Assembly (NCBI GenBank): GCA_905235995.1
Contig: CAJONI010000062.1
Coordinates: 1-52,322, forward strand
Reading direction: 5' to 3'
From: an uncultured Bacteroidales bacterium
Lineage (GTDB): Bacteria; Bacteroidota; Bacteroidia; Bacteroidales; UBA932
DNA: 52,322 bases
The translations under genes and the position numbers were made by a program. The first letter of the stretch is position 1. Every line of letters begins with the position of its first letter. Under the pieces are notes generated by a model, which was not told the origin of the DNA, searched no databases, and saw nothing but the letters and a program-made list of their open reading frames with translations. Shown piece by piece: positions 1 to 8,164 of the stretch.

Positions 1-84
1 AGATGCTCGAGTGGCTTAAGAGGCACGCCTGGAAAGCGTGTATACCCCAAAAGGGTATCTCGGGTTCGAATCCCGATCTCTCCG
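1..84 (+). tRNA. tRNA-Ser (anticodon GGA), 5' end cut by window edge
   Basis: The anticodon stem CACGC/GCGTG encloses the loop CTGGAAA, giving anticodon GGA at 31-33, which reads UCC/UCU serine codons. A long variable arm (about 45-59) and a T arm with GGTTCGAATCC are present, as expected of a type II tRNA. The 3' acceptor strand TCTCTCC (77-83) pairs with a 5' strand of which only the last three bases are inside the window, so about four bases are missing. CCA is not encoded after the discriminator G. Confidence 0.95.
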
Positions 85-99
85 CAAGATTAGGCGAAG

Positions 100-128
100 G
101 AAGCCGGCCCATGGGCCGGCTTCGTTTG
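100..128 (+). terminator. Hairpin terminator after tRNA-Ser
   Basis: Positions 100-123 form a perfect 24-base palindrome (core GCCGGCCCATGGGCCGGC) followed by a short T-rich stretch, GTTTGT. It lies 16 bases after the tRNA and fits a factor-independent terminator, although the T run is weak. Confidence 0.55.
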
Positions 129-143
129 TAGAAGGGGTTCCGC

Positions 144-165
144 TCTGGAAAGCTAGCTTTCCAGA
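144..165. other. 22-bp perfect palindrome between tRNA and GH5 fusion gene
   Basis: A perfect inverted repeat (core TGGAAAGCTAGCTTTCCA) sits just after the stop codon of the minus-strand gene and before the tRNA hairpin. No T run follows on either strand. It may end or protect the 3' end of the minus-strand transcript. Confidence 0.4.
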
Positions 166-173
166 CGCAAGTC

Positions 174-2114
174 CTACCTCTTCCCCTGCAGGTACGCCTT
201 GAAGAAGCGGCCCTGGGTGGTGGGCGTGAAGTCCCAGTCGCTGATCAGCGTGGGAGCCCAGCTGGTGTCGAAGCACCATACCGTAAACGAGATGCCCTTC
301 TCTTCGAAGTAGCTGGTGATGTGCTCGCCGTAGACGTCGGTCGACATGACCGGGATATGGGCACCCGGTTCGTCGGCCAGGCAGTATCCGATTTCAGTGC
401 AGATGACGGGATAGCTGTCGGCTACGTAGCCGAAGTCCTGCTCCCACTGCTCTTCCCACGGCTGTTCCCGCTTCATAGGATAGGGATGGCTTACGTAGGC
501 CACGTTCGGCCGGGCGACGGGCTCCTCTGCCACGGGCGTGAGGTCGTACGCCCAGTTGAATCCGGCGCAGAGGCATACGGCGTAGGGGTTGTAGGTGCGG
601 ACGGTGTCGATGATCTGCTCCTGCAGCGCCTTCCATTCGGGCCAGGTGCAGGTCCCCACGCCGGGAGCAGTGATGGTGGGCTCGTTGAACAGCTCGTACA
701 GCGCGACCGTGGGCTCGTCCTTGTAGCGCTGAGCGACGGTGCGCCAGAACTTGAACGTCTCGGCCTTCGTGGTGTTGTACATGGGGTTCGTGTAGAGTTC
801 GTCCTTGAGGTTGCCGATGGAATGCCAGTCCATGATGACGTACATGCCGTGCTGCTTTGCCCATTCGACGCCCTGGTCCATGGCCTGGAAGGTTTCTTCC
901 CAGCCCAGGGCATTGATGTTGGCCGGATGGACCGCGAAGCGGACCACGTTTGCGCCCCAGTCTGCCGCTTCGGCGAAATAGCGTTCGTTCCACTGACCCT
1001 CCCGGACCAGCTTGACGGGATCGGAGAAGCAGAGCCCGCGGAAGATGATTTCATTCCCCTGCGGGTCGATGAACCTGTTTCCTTCGACTTTCACCCATGC
1101 GTCGCCGGATGAACCGGATGAACACGATGCTGTCAGCATGCAGGAGATGAAGGCGATTACAATGGCTGTTGACATATACCTTTTTCCGGGGAAGAAACGC
1201 GGTACGCTTCTGCAGTATTGCTCGTACTCAGGGTACTTGCCGCCGCTTATCTCTTCGGCCAGCGTCGAGCTGCCCTGGAAGAGCACGACCAGCAGCAGCG
1301 CGCCGATGATGCTCCAGTTGATGACGCCCGTTCCGGCGCCGATGGAGAAGATGTAGAATGCTATCCAGGTGCCCTGTTCCGCAAAATAGTTGGGATGGCG
1401 GCACACGCCCCAGAGTCCTATGGTGTTGAATCCCTTGTTGTAAGGTTCCGGCAGTTCATCGAGGGTCTTGCCCTCGTTGAGCATCGCCCACTTCTTCGTC
1501 TGGAAGGCCCACTGCTGCTCGTCGGCGACCGTCTCCCAGACGATGAATCCCAGCATAAGGCATGCGGCGATACCGTCGACCCATCCGAAAGGCCGGTCGG
1601 AACGCATGGCTACCAGGGCGGGGAAGGTGGTCAAAAGCACCAGCGCATTCTGGTAGATGGAGATGAATCCCAGGTCGAACAGTGCCCAGGCCCAGCGTTT
1701 GCTGAAGGCGGGGCCGGAGCGCACGATGGCCCAGCGGTAATCTTCCGTCCCCTCCCAGAACCTGATGCTGTAGGCCCCTTTCCGGGCGAAGTTGAAGGTG
1801 AGCCGTATGCCCCATATCGTGGCCAGTACGGCCATGACCACCAGCCTGGGGCTCATTCCTCCCCGGGAGGCTATGATCCAGGTGTAGGCGATGGGAAGCA
1901 GGCTCCACAGCTTGTCCATCTGGCTGTTGTTGCCGGTTGCCTCGCCCACGATGAAGCAGAAGGCCGCGCTGCAGGCGGCGATGGTCCCGAGTACCTTGAG
2001 AGTGTCCAGCTGCACGTCGTCCAGCCTGGGCCCGAACGTGAAATAGAGAATCGGGCAGACGATGATGGACAACACCAGCAGCGAGCCCATCAAGGGGATG
2101 TTCATTTTGTTCAT
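174..2114 (-). CDS. DUF1295 membrane domain fused to GH5 glycoside hydrolase
   Basis: This is a 646-residue protein if it starts at the ATG at 2114. A longer frame reaches back to a TTG at 2135, but that codon lies inside the promoter -7 element. Residues about 1-312 are a multi-helix membrane domain of the DUF1295/steroid 5-alpha-reductase-like family, with the hallmark CRHPNYF (238-244). At Met314 the frame runs without a stop into what looks like a complete lipoprotein signal peptide (hydrophobic run, then LTASC, Cys331), followed by a GH5 domain with acid/base Glu478 in LFNEPT and nucleophile Glu574 in ICTEIGY. GH5 enzymes cleave beta-1,4-linked glucans or mannans; the subfamily is not assigned. 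Either one polypeptide is made, with the signal helix as an extra membrane span, or the GH5 part is also translated from the internal ATG at 1175, which has AAAAAGG just upstream. Both domain calls are firm; the way it is translated is unknown. Confidence 0.85.
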   Translation of the reverse strand: MNKMNIPLMGSLLVLSIIVCPILYFTFGPRLDDVQLDTLKVLGTIAACSAAFCFIVGEATGNNSQMDKLWSLLPIAYTWIIASRGGMSPRLVVMAVLATIWGIRLTFNFARKGAYSIRFWEGTEDYRWAIVRSGPAFSKRWAWALFDLGFISIYQNALVLLTTFPALVAMRSDRPFGWVDGIAACLMLGFIVWETVADEQQWAFQTKKWAMLNEGKTLDELPEPYNKGFNTIGLWGVCRHPNYFAEQGTWIAFYIFSIGAGTGVINWSIIGALLLVVLFQGSSTLAEEISGGKYPEYEQYCRSVPRFFPGKRYMSTAIVIAFISCMLTASCSSGSSGDAWVKVEGNRFIDPQGNEIIFRGLCFSDPVKLVREGQWNERYFAEAADWGANVVRFAVHPANINALGWEETFQAMDQGVEWAKQHGMYVIMDWHSIGNLKDELYTNPMYNTTKAETFKFWRTVAQRYKDEPTVALYELFNEPTITAPGVGTCTWPEWKALQEQIIDTVRTYNPYAVCLCAGFNWAYDLTPVAEEPVARPNVAYVSHPYPMKREQPWEEQWEQDFGYVADSYPVICTEIGYCLADEPGAHIPVMSTDVYGEHITSYFEEKGISFTVWCFDTSWAPTLISDWDFTPTTQGRFFKAYLQGKR

Positions 2115-2132
2115 GTCAGTTTGATTTCTTTG

Positions 2133-2140
2133 CAAATATA
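2133..2140 (-). promoter_or_regulatory. Promoter -7 element (TATATTTG) for the DUF1295-GH5 gene
   Basis: On the minus strand the element TATATTTG matches the Bacteroidota -7 consensus TAnnTTTG. It lies 18 bases before the ATG at 2114, so the leader would be about 12 bases. No clear -33 TTTG is seen at the usual distance. Confidence 0.55.
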
Positions 2141-2178
2141 GTTAAATTGCGCAGAATTTCGAAGAGACGACAAGCGCG

Positions 2179-2565
2179 ATGGAAACCAAAATGGTCGTAG
2201 CCGCGATCATCCGGAAAGGGGACAAGCTTTTTGCCACCCAGCGGGGTTATGGCGAATGGAAGGACTGGTGGGAGTGGCCCGGGGGCAAGGTTGAGGAAGG
2301 TGAAAGCCCGGAGCAAGCCCTGGTGCGGGAGATAAGGGAAGAATTGTCGGCGGAGATAAATGTTGACAAATACCTTTGCACCATAGACTGGGACTATCCC
2401 GATTTCCATCTCAAGATGCATTGCTACATGTGTTCCCTTCAGGGCGAAGCCTTGCATCTCAACGAACACGAGGCGGCCCGCTGGCTGGAAAAGGAAACGC
2501 TCGACAGCGTGAAATGGCTGCCCGCCGACGAGCTACTGCTCCCGACGATCATATCAGAATTATAA
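2179..2565 (+). CDS. Nudix hydrolase, MutT-like
   Basis: A 128-residue protein with a Nudix box at about residues 35-57: G-KVEEG-E, seven residues, then REIREEL, with the REUxEE metal-binding glutamates intact. Small single-domain Nudix proteins that begin MVVAAII..GDKLF resemble MutT, which hydrolyses 8-oxo-dGTP in the cytoplasm, but substrate range cannot be read from sequence. The glycine usually found after EEL is replaced (EELSAEI). It heads a tight three-gene set, five bases before the deformylase gene, and is divergent from the GH5 fusion gene. No winged-helix domain is attached, so it is not an NrtR/AraR-type regulator. Confidence 0.85.
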   Translation: METKMVVAAIIRKGDKLFATQRGYGEWKDWWEWPGGKVEEGESPEQALVREIREELSAEINVDKYLCTIDWDYPDFHLKMHCYMCSLQGEALHLNEHEAARWLEKETLDSVKWLPADELLLPTIISEL

Positions 2566-2570
2566 TAACC

Positions 2571-3173
2571 ATGAAACTTTGCGCTAAGCTATTTGTAATG
2601 AGTGCTTTATGTGTTGCGGCCGGCTGTGTCGGAGATGGCGGCTGGACTGTGGAGGAACGTTCCCTTATCGAGAGCCAGCCCGGAGTGATGCGTGTGCTGA
2701 CCGTTGACGATCCCGCCGACTCCACAGTACTCCGGAGGAAATGTTCCGACATTTCTGCAGCGGCCCTTGCCGATCCGCTGTACGAAAAATTGGCTGCTGG
2801 TCTTGTCGCGACCGTCACTTCACCAGAGCAGGACGGCGTGGGGATAGCCGGGCCACAGGTCGGCATCTCGCGCCGCATAGTCGCGGTGCAGCGCCTCGAC
2901 AAGGAAGGCGAGCCTTTCGAAGTGTATCCGAACATCCGCATAGTAGCCACGCGTGGCGAAAAGGAAGCCGGCTCGGAGGGATGCCTGTCGGTCCCCGGCA
3001 GGAGGGGAGAGGTGCTCCGCTTCCGCGACATCGACATCAGCTACACCTCTCCGGCAACTGGACGCGACACCTTCGAGAGGGTGCAGGGCTTCACGGCTGT
3101 CATCTTCCAGCACGAGACCGACCATCTCGACGGAGTGCTGTATACGGACCGGCTGTATGTAAACCCTGTTTGA
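2571..3173 (+). CDS. Peptide deformylase homologue with lipoprotein signal
   Basis: A 200-residue protein. The start at 2571 is chosen because it gives a signal peptide, MKLCAKLFVMSALCVAAGC, with the lipobox Cys at 19; the frame is open further upstream but only overlaps the Nudix gene. All three deformylase motifs are present: GVGIAGPQVG (motif I), EGCLS with the metal-ligand Cys (motif II) and QHETDHLDG with two His ligands and the catalytic Glu (motif III). Deformylases normally act on nascent chains in the cytoplasm, so an export signal is unusual. If exported, the substrate would be formyl-Met peptides or another N-formyl compound in the periplasm; this is inference. Gaps of five and two bases to its neighbours suggest co-transcription. 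Confidence 0.85.
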   Translation: MKLCAKLFVMSALCVAAGCVGDGGWTVEERSLIESQPGVMRVLTVDDPADSTVLRRKCSDISAAALADPLYEKLAAGLVATVTSPEQDGVGIAGPQVGISRRIVAVQRLDKEGEPFEVYPNIRIVATRGEKEAGSEGCLSVPGRRGEVLRFRDIDISYTSPATGRDTFERVQGFTAVIFQHETDHLDGVLYTDRLYVNPV

Positions 3174-3175
3174 CC

Positions 3176-4081
3176 ATGAAAAAGACTGCAATAGCTTCTC
3201 CTGCGGGAGACATCCAACTTTCATTGATTTACTGCACTCCGAAGTCGGAGCCGAAAGGTATCGTGCAGATCGCGCACGGCATGTGCGAGCACAAGGAGCG
3301 GTACATCCCGCTGATGGAGTTCCTCGCCGGGAACGGCTTCGCCGTAGTCTGCAATGACCACAGGGGCCATGGCGAATCGGTGGCGGACAAGGAAGACCTC
3401 GGCTACATGGGCAAGGGAGGCTGGCTCGCCGCCGTCAACGACCTGAAGGCCGTAAGCGACTGGGCGAAAGGACAGTGGCCAGGAATTCCCCTGACTCTCT
3501 TCGGCCACAGCATGGGCTCGTTGCTGGTGCGCTCATATGCAAAAAGATACGACGACGGCATAGCCAGCCTGATCGTATGCGGCTGTCCTTCCGACAATCC
3601 CGCGAAAGGCGCAGGGATGATGCTGGCCCGGATTATAGGTACTGTCCGCGGCTGGCACTACAGGCCTCGGATCCTGCAGAACCTTTCATTCGGTTCGTAC
3701 AACAAGCCCTTTGCAGGCGAAGGATGGGCTGCAGGCTGGGTGTGTTCCGACCGGGAGGTTCTGGAGGCTTACCATGCCGACCCTCTCTGCCAGTACATCT
3801 TCACGGCCGACGGCTTCCTGAACCTGCTGCTCCTGATGAAGGATTGCTACTCCGTAGGGGAGAAGACGCAGCATCCCGAGTTGCCGGTGCGTTTCATTTC
3901 TGGGTCGGAAGACCCCTGCCGCATAAGCGACAAGGACCTGGAGGCTGCAGTCGGACAGATGCGCAAGCGTGGCTACCGCGACGTCACCCTGAAAGTCTAC
4001 CCCGGAATGCGGCACGAGATCCACAACGAGACCGGACGCCAGGAAGTCTGGGACGACATACTTTCCTACTGTGTTTCTTAA
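3176..4081 (+). CDS. Alpha/beta hydrolase, lysophospholipase/monoglyceride lipase-like
   Basis: A 301-residue protein. The ATG at 3176 lies two bases after the deformylase stop; the longer open frame upstream only overlaps that gene. The fold of the serine aminopeptidase S33/monoacylglycerol lipase group is visible: VQIAHGMCEH (oxyanion region), NDHRGHGES, the nucleophile elbow GHSMGS, the acid in ISGSEDP and the His in GMRHEIHNE. There is no signal peptide, so it is likely cytoplasmic. Proteins of this group hydrolyse monoacylglycerols or lysophospholipids; the actual substrate is unknown. It ends the Nudix-deformylase-hydrolase set and converges on the RidA-like gene. Confidence 0.85.
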   Translation: MKKTAIASPAGDIQLSLIYCTPKSEPKGIVQIAHGMCEHKERYIPLMEFLAGNGFAVVCNDHRGHGESVADKEDLGYMGKGGWLAAVNDLKAVSDWAKGQWPGIPLTLFGHSMGSLLVRSYAKRYDDGIASLIVCGCPSDNPAKGAGMMLARIIGTVRGWHYRPRILQNLSFGSYNKPFAGEGWAAGWVCSDREVLEAYHADPLCQYIFTADGFLNLLLLMKDCYSVGEKTQHPELPVRFISGSEDPCRISDKDLEAAVGQMRKRGYRDVTLKVYPGMRHEIHNETGRQEVWDDILSYCVS

Positions 4082-4085
4082 ATAA

Positions 4086-4117
4086 CTGCCTGCGACATCT
4101 TCAGGCTGAAGAGGCAG
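4086..4117. terminator. Possible shared hairpin between convergent genes
   Basis: CTGCCT (4086-4091) pairs with AGGCAG (4112-4117), with an inner repeat CTTCAG/CTGAAG. It occupies the 39-base gap between two convergent genes. There is no T run, so terminator function is only possible. Confidence 0.3.
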
Positions 4118-4120
4118 CGC

Positions 4121-5218
4121 CTAGAAATCTCGGAAGCCGGGGTTTCCGGCGGAAACCATGCCTGTGCATTCCATCTCTACCAGCCAGGAAGGCCGGCAGA
4201 CGGGTGCATGGACGTAGAGAATGCGGCCTTCGGGACAGGCCGCCGAGACCTTTTCCTTCACGATCCTGAAGTCGGCCGGGTCGCGCAGATAGACTATGGC
4301 CATGGCGATGTCGTCCAGGCCCGCACCCGCCTCAGCCATAAGGGCTTCGACATTTTCGAGCATGCGACCGGCCTGTGCTCCGGCGTCGCCCGTGTGCATC
4401 ACCTGGCCCAGGGCGTCGATGCTTGCGGTGCCGCTGATGAAGACGTGCCGGCGGTCGCCGTAAGTGACGGAGGTGCCCCGTTCGAAGGTGACCCCGTAGA
4501 CCGAAGTGCGGCTCAGGTGTTCAGGGGCGTACAGATATCGCATCTGCCCCTCCTGCAGTCCGCCCACCGCATAGGCGTCGAGCTCCACGATATCCCGGCT
4601 GTCCGCCGTCCGGCCCTCGATGCCAGTGCTGGCGATGTAGTGGGTGTCGGCAGTAAGGCCTATGCTGTCGAAGTACTCCCTGCGGCCCTTCACCATCCCT
4701 GGGTAATCGGCATCCACGTCGCGCATGAAGATCCAGGTCCGCACCGTGTCGCGGGCTACGGAAAGCCCCTGCCGTGCGAACTGTCCTTCCAGCGCCTGGA
4801 AAATGCTGGCGGTCTGCGCCAGGGAATCCTTGCCCTCAGCTTTCAGCGAACCGGTCCAGCAGTGGCGGTAGCCGTTGTGGGCCGGCGCCCCGTCCTGAGT
4901 CTCCATGGGGTCGGTGGCGTACTGCCAGAGGGCGATGCGCGAGCCGTCGAGCGGCGCCTGCTGCACGACGGAAACAGGGGCGGGGGAGAGCCTGCCGAGC
5001 GCGGCCTCTAGCAGCAGCTGCTGGTTGGCAGCATCGCTGAGGAAGAAGCGGCGGAAATGCACGGTGCGGCCGGCAGATGCCTCTTCAGCAGCTTCCAGCA
5101 CGGAATTCATCTGCCTCTCGAAAGCCAACGAAGGGTCGGAGGGAGAGACCAGGCTGTGGTATTCAGCAAGTGCGTATTTTCCTGAAGCGAAGCGGTGTGT
5201 GAAGGTTCTTTTGTCCAT
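4121..5218 (-). CDS. RidA/YjgF-family (chorismatase-like) protein
   Basis: 365 residues from the ATG at 5218. An in-frame ATG at 5239 would add seven residues; frames further upstream run into the AT-rich promoter gap. The C-terminal third is a RidA/YjgF/UK114 domain: GDRRHVFISGTASID, then ML-ENVEALMAEAGAGLDDIAMAIVYLRD, ending CRPSWLVEMECTG. The N-terminal part (HYIASTGIEGR, WIFMRDVDADYPGMV) resembles the other half of two-domain proteins such as FkbO/Hyg5 chorismatases and related bacteroidete proteins of unknown role. RidA proteins deaminate reactive enamine/imine intermediates, but whether that or chorismate chemistry applies is open. There is no signal peptide. It is divergent from the mannan cluster and has no obvious link to it. 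Confidence 0.75.
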   Translation of the reverse strand: MDKRTFTHRFASGKYALAEYHSLVSPSDPSLAFERQMNSVLEAAEEASAGRTVHFRRFFLSDAANQQLLLEAALGRLSPAPVSVVQQAPLDGSRIALWQYATDPMETQDGAPAHNGYRHCWTGSLKAEGKDSLAQTASIFQALEGQFARQGLSVARDTVRTWIFMRDVDADYPGMVKGRREYFDSIGLTADTHYIASTGIEGRTADSRDIVELDAYAVGGLQEGQMRYLYAPEHLSRTSVYGVTFERGTSVTYGDRRHVFISGTASIDALGQVMHTGDAGAQAGRMLENVEALMAEAGAGLDDIAMAIVYLRDPADFRIVKEKVSAACPEGRILYVHAPVCRPSWLVEMECTGMVSAGNPGFRDF

Positions 5219-5257
5219 TATAGGAGCAAAGTTCGTCATTTTTTTTGTATTTATTTT

Positions 5258-5265
5258 TATATTTG
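5258..5265 (+). promoter_or_regulatory. Promoter -7 element (TATATTTG) for the mannan cluster
   Basis: A perfect TAnnTTTG element lies in a strongly AT-rich gap 25 bases before the ATG of the GH5_7 gene. An upstream TTTG (about 5244-5247) is closer than the usual 19-21 bases, so the -33 box is uncertain. Confidence 0.55.
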
Positions 5266-5290
5266 TATGATAATATTTAATCTGCACAAT

Positions 5291-6559
5291 ATGTCGCGTT
5301 ATTTCCTGAACACCGCAGTGACCGTCATGATAATCCTGGCGGCCGGCTGCTCCTCCAAACCAGACTTCGTCCGCGTGGAAGACGGACAGTTCATCCGCCA
5401 CGGCGAACCATACACTTATATCGGCACCAATTTCTGGTACGGCCCCATCCTGGCCTCGGAGGGCAGGGGAGGCGACATGGAACGCCTCACGCGTGAGCTT
5501 GACGCCCTCAAGGAACTGGGCCTCGAGAACCTGCGCGTGCTGGTGGGCGGCGACGGCCCCGACGGGGTGTACTCCCGCATCGAGCCGACGCTCCAGCCCG
5601 CCCCCGGCGTGTACAACGACACTCTTCTGGTGGGCCTCGACCGCTTCCTCGTGGAGCTGGGCAAGAGGGACATGCAGGCGGTCCTCTACATGAACAATTC
5701 CTGGGAATGGTCAGGCGGCTACGGCCAGTACATGGAATGGGCCACCGGCGAACGCGCGCTCATCCCCGTGCTCGACGGCTACGTGGAGTTCATGCAGCAG
5801 ATGGCGAAATACCAGACCTGCTATCCCGCCCAGGAACTCTTCTATGATCACGTACGCAAGATCGTGGGCCGCACCAATTCCATCACCGGCAAGCCCTACA
5901 GCGAAGATCCCGCGATCTTCTCCTGGCAGATAGGCAACGAGCCCCGCTGCTTCTCCGCGGATCCCGAGGCCCGCGCCGGCTTCGTGGGCTGGCTGACAAA
6001 GTCGGCGGAGATCATCAAGGGACTGGATCCCAACCACATGGTCTCGCTCGGCAGCGAAGGGCTCTTCGGCTGCGAACAGGACCCGAAGCTACTCGAGCAG
6101 GTGAGCATGATACCCGGGATAGACTACATGACCATCCATATCTGGCCCTACAACTGGCAGTGGGCCGGGGCAGAATCGCTTGAAGCCGACCTGCCTTTCG
6201 CCATGGACCGCATCGGCTGGTACATCGACCAGCACACCGGGCTTGCCGCGCGCCTCGGCCAGCCCATCGTGATAGAGGAATTCGGCTTCCCCCGCGACGG
6301 CTTCGCCGAAAGCCGGGAGTCCACGACCGTCTGCCGCGACGCCATCTACGATTACGTGTTCTCGCAGGTGGACGAAGGCAAGGTGGCCGGCGCGAATTTC
6401 TGGGGCTGGAGCGGTTTCGCTGAGCCGGCGCACTCCCGCTGGGAGAGGGGCGACGACTACAGCGGCGACCCCGCGCAGGAAGCCCAGGGCCTTAACGGAG
6501 TCTATATCACCGATTCCACGATCGACATAATCAAAAAGCACAATGAGAAGCTTCGTTGA
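5291..6559 (+). CDS. GH5_7 endo-beta-1,4-mannanase lipoprotein
   Basis: A 422-residue protein with a signal peptide ending in the lipobox LAAGC (Cys20), so it is probably anchored in the outer membrane or periplasm. It starts like other subfamily 7 mannanases (FVRVEDGQFIRHGEPYTYIGTNFWYG). The acid/base is Glu217 in WQIGNEPR and the nucleophile is Glu330 in VIEEFGFPRDG. The enzyme is expected to cut internal beta-1,4-mannosyl bonds of mannan or glucomannan. It is the first gene of the plus-strand mannan cluster and its last 17 bases overlap the start of the next gene, indicating translational coupling. Family assignment is firm; the preferred mannan (plain, gluco- or galacto-) is not known. 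Confidence 0.9.
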   Translation: MSRYFLNTAVTVMIILAAGCSSKPDFVRVEDGQFIRHGEPYTYIGTNFWYGPILASEGRGGDMERLTRELDALKELGLENLRVLVGGDGPDGVYSRIEPTLQPAPGVYNDTLLVGLDRFLVELGKRDMQAVLYMNNSWEWSGGYGQYMEWATGERALIPVLDGYVEFMQQMAKYQTCYPAQELFYDHVRKIVGRTNSITGKPYSEDPAIFSWQIGNEPRCFSADPEARAGFVGWLTKSAEIIKGLDPNHMVSLGSEGLFGCEQDPKLLEQVSMIPGIDYMTIHIWPYNWQWAGAESLEADLPFAMDRIGWYIDQHTGLAARLGQPIVIEEFGFPRDGFAESRESTTVCRDAIYDYVFSQVDEGKVAGANFWGWSGFAEPAHSRWERGDDYSGDPAQEAQGLNGVYITDSTIDIIKKHNEKLR

Positions 6560-8162
6560 CATATTACTGATTTCAGCCCTCGTGCTTGTTGCACCTTGCG
6601 CCAGCTGTGAAGATCCCGTGACCCCGGATCCTCCCACTCCCTCGGGCCCCACTGAGATCAAGTTGAGCCAGACCTCCTTCAGCGTCGACAAGGCAGGGGC
6701 CACCCTGTCGCTGGAAGTGACAGCCCCCAACCGCCCCTCGGTCAGCGGCCTGCCTTCCTGGATAAGCCTCGTCGACGGCACCTACAGCAACTACAAGATC
6801 ACCTACGGCTTCAATGTGGCAGCCAATGAGAGCTACGAGCAGCGCAGCGCCACCGTGTACGTGAGCTGCGTCGGTGCTTCGGCGCAGAGTCTTACCGTAA
6901 CGCAGGAGGCGGCCGAGAATCCATCCCCGACACCCACTCCGACCCTCGACCCTGTCCCGACGCCCGGCGACAACGCCGCCTGGAAGATGGCTGCGACCCT
7001 CGGCCTGGGCTGGAACCTGGGCAACCAGATGGACGGCTACTACAACGGCCCCTGGGCCGGAGAGAAGGAGGGTTATCCGGAGGAATGCGTCTGGCAGCCC
7101 GACAATTCCTCCATAGCCACCCAGGCCACTTTCAACGGAGCGAAGGACGCCGGCTTCACCACGGTCCGCATCCCCGTGAGCTGGCTGAAGATGATAGGTC
7201 CCGCCCCGGAATACAAGATAGACGAGGCCTGGATGGCCAGGGTCAAGGAGATAGTGGGCTATGCCCACAATGTGGGCCTGAACGTGATAATCAACACCCA
7301 TCACGACGAAAACCACGGCACTGACAACACTTACCAGTGGCAGGACATCAAGAAAGCCGTGGACGATTCCGAGCTAAACGACGCCATCAAGGACAAGATC
7401 AGGGGCGTATGGACCAATATCGCGACGGCTTTCGCCGATTGCGGAGACTGGCTCATCATGGAAGGCTTCAACGAGATCAACGACGGAGGCTGGGGCTGGA
7501 GCGAAGATTTCCGCAGGGACCCCACGCGCCAGTGCAACATACTCAACGACTGGAACCAGGTGTTCGTCGACGCGGTCCGCGCTACGGGCGGGAACAACGC
7601 CTCCCGCTGGCTGAGCGTACCGACCTACGCCGCCAACCCGCAGTTCTTGGACTATTTCAGGCTCCCGGACGATCCTTCCGGCCGGCTTATGGCCTCTGTC
7701 CATTTCTACGACCCCAGCGACTACACCATTCTCGAAAAGCAGTATTCCGACTGGGGCCATACCGGCGACGCGAACAAGAAAGCCAGCGGAGGCGATGAAG
7801 ACCATGTGCAGCAGGTATTCGGCAAGCTGTTCTCTGAACTTGTAGACAAGGGCGTCCCCTGCTACGTAGGAGAGTTCGGCGCATCCGTGCGCAGCAAGTC
7901 CGACAGCCGGGCCTGGTTGTTCTATCTCTACTATATGGAATTCATGGTCAAAGCCGCCAAGAGCTACGGCCTGCCTTGCTTCATCTGGGACAACGGCGCA
8001 ATAGGGGCCGGCCGGGAGAAACACGGCTACATCCATCATGGCACCGGCGCCTTCATGGGCGATGCCGGCGACGTGGTGGCCGTCATGAATAAAGCCTGGT
8101 GGACCGAAAGCGAGGACTATACTCTCCAGACCGTTTTTGATTCAGCACCGAAATCCAACTGA
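6543..8162 (+). CDS. BACON-GH5_4 endo-glucanase/xyloglucanase lipoprotein
   Basis: A 539-residue protein. The signal peptide ends in APCASCED, with Cys22 the likelier lipid site. Residues about 38-122 are a BACON domain (TSFSVDKAGATLSLEV...PSWISL...TVTQEA). A Pro/Thr linker (127-142) leads to a GH5 catalytic domain that begins GLGWNLGNQMDG, typical of subfamily 4, with acid/base Glu311 in GFNEINDGG and nucleophile Glu444 in VGEFGAS. Subfamily 4 covers endo-beta-1,4-glucanases, xyloglucanases, lichenases and some mannanases. The BACON-GH5_4 layout matches the surface xyloglucanase of Bacteroides ovatus, and the GH31 gene nearby supports a xyloglucan role by inference. The BACON domain probably acts as a spacer from the membrane. 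Confidence 0.88.
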   Translation: MRSFVDILLISALVLVAPCASCEDPVTPDPPTPSGPTEIKLSQTSFSVDKAGATLSLEVTAPNRPSVSGLPSWISLVDGTYSNYKITYGFNVAANESYEQRSATVYVSCVGASAQSLTVTQEAAENPSPTPTPTLDPVPTPGDNAAWKMAATLGLGWNLGNQMDGYYNGPWAGEKEGYPEECVWQPDNSSIATQATFNGAKDAGFTTVRIPVSWLKMIGPAPEYKIDEAWMARVKEIVGYAHNVGLNVIINTHHDENHGTDNTYQWQDIKKAVDDSELNDAIKDKIRGVWTNIATAFADCGDWLIMEGFNEINDGGWGWSEDFRRDPTRQCNILNDWNQVFVDAVRATGGNNASRWLSVPTYAANPQFLDYFRLPDDPSGRLMASVHFYDPSDYTILEKQYSDWGHTGDANKKASGGDEDHVQQVFGKLFSELVDKGVPCYVGEFGASVRSKSDSRAWLFYLYYMEFMVKAAKSYGLPCFIWDNGAIGAGREKHGYIHHGTGAFMGDAGDVVAVMNKAWWTESEDYTLQTVFDSAPKSN

Positions 8163-8164
8163 CA

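Noticed and set aside
2741..3175. Upstream extension of the alpha/beta hydrolase frame to 2741
   Set aside because: The extra 145 codons overlap the deformylase gene completely and read as Arg/His-rich nonsense; the ATG at 3176 gives a normal N-terminus.
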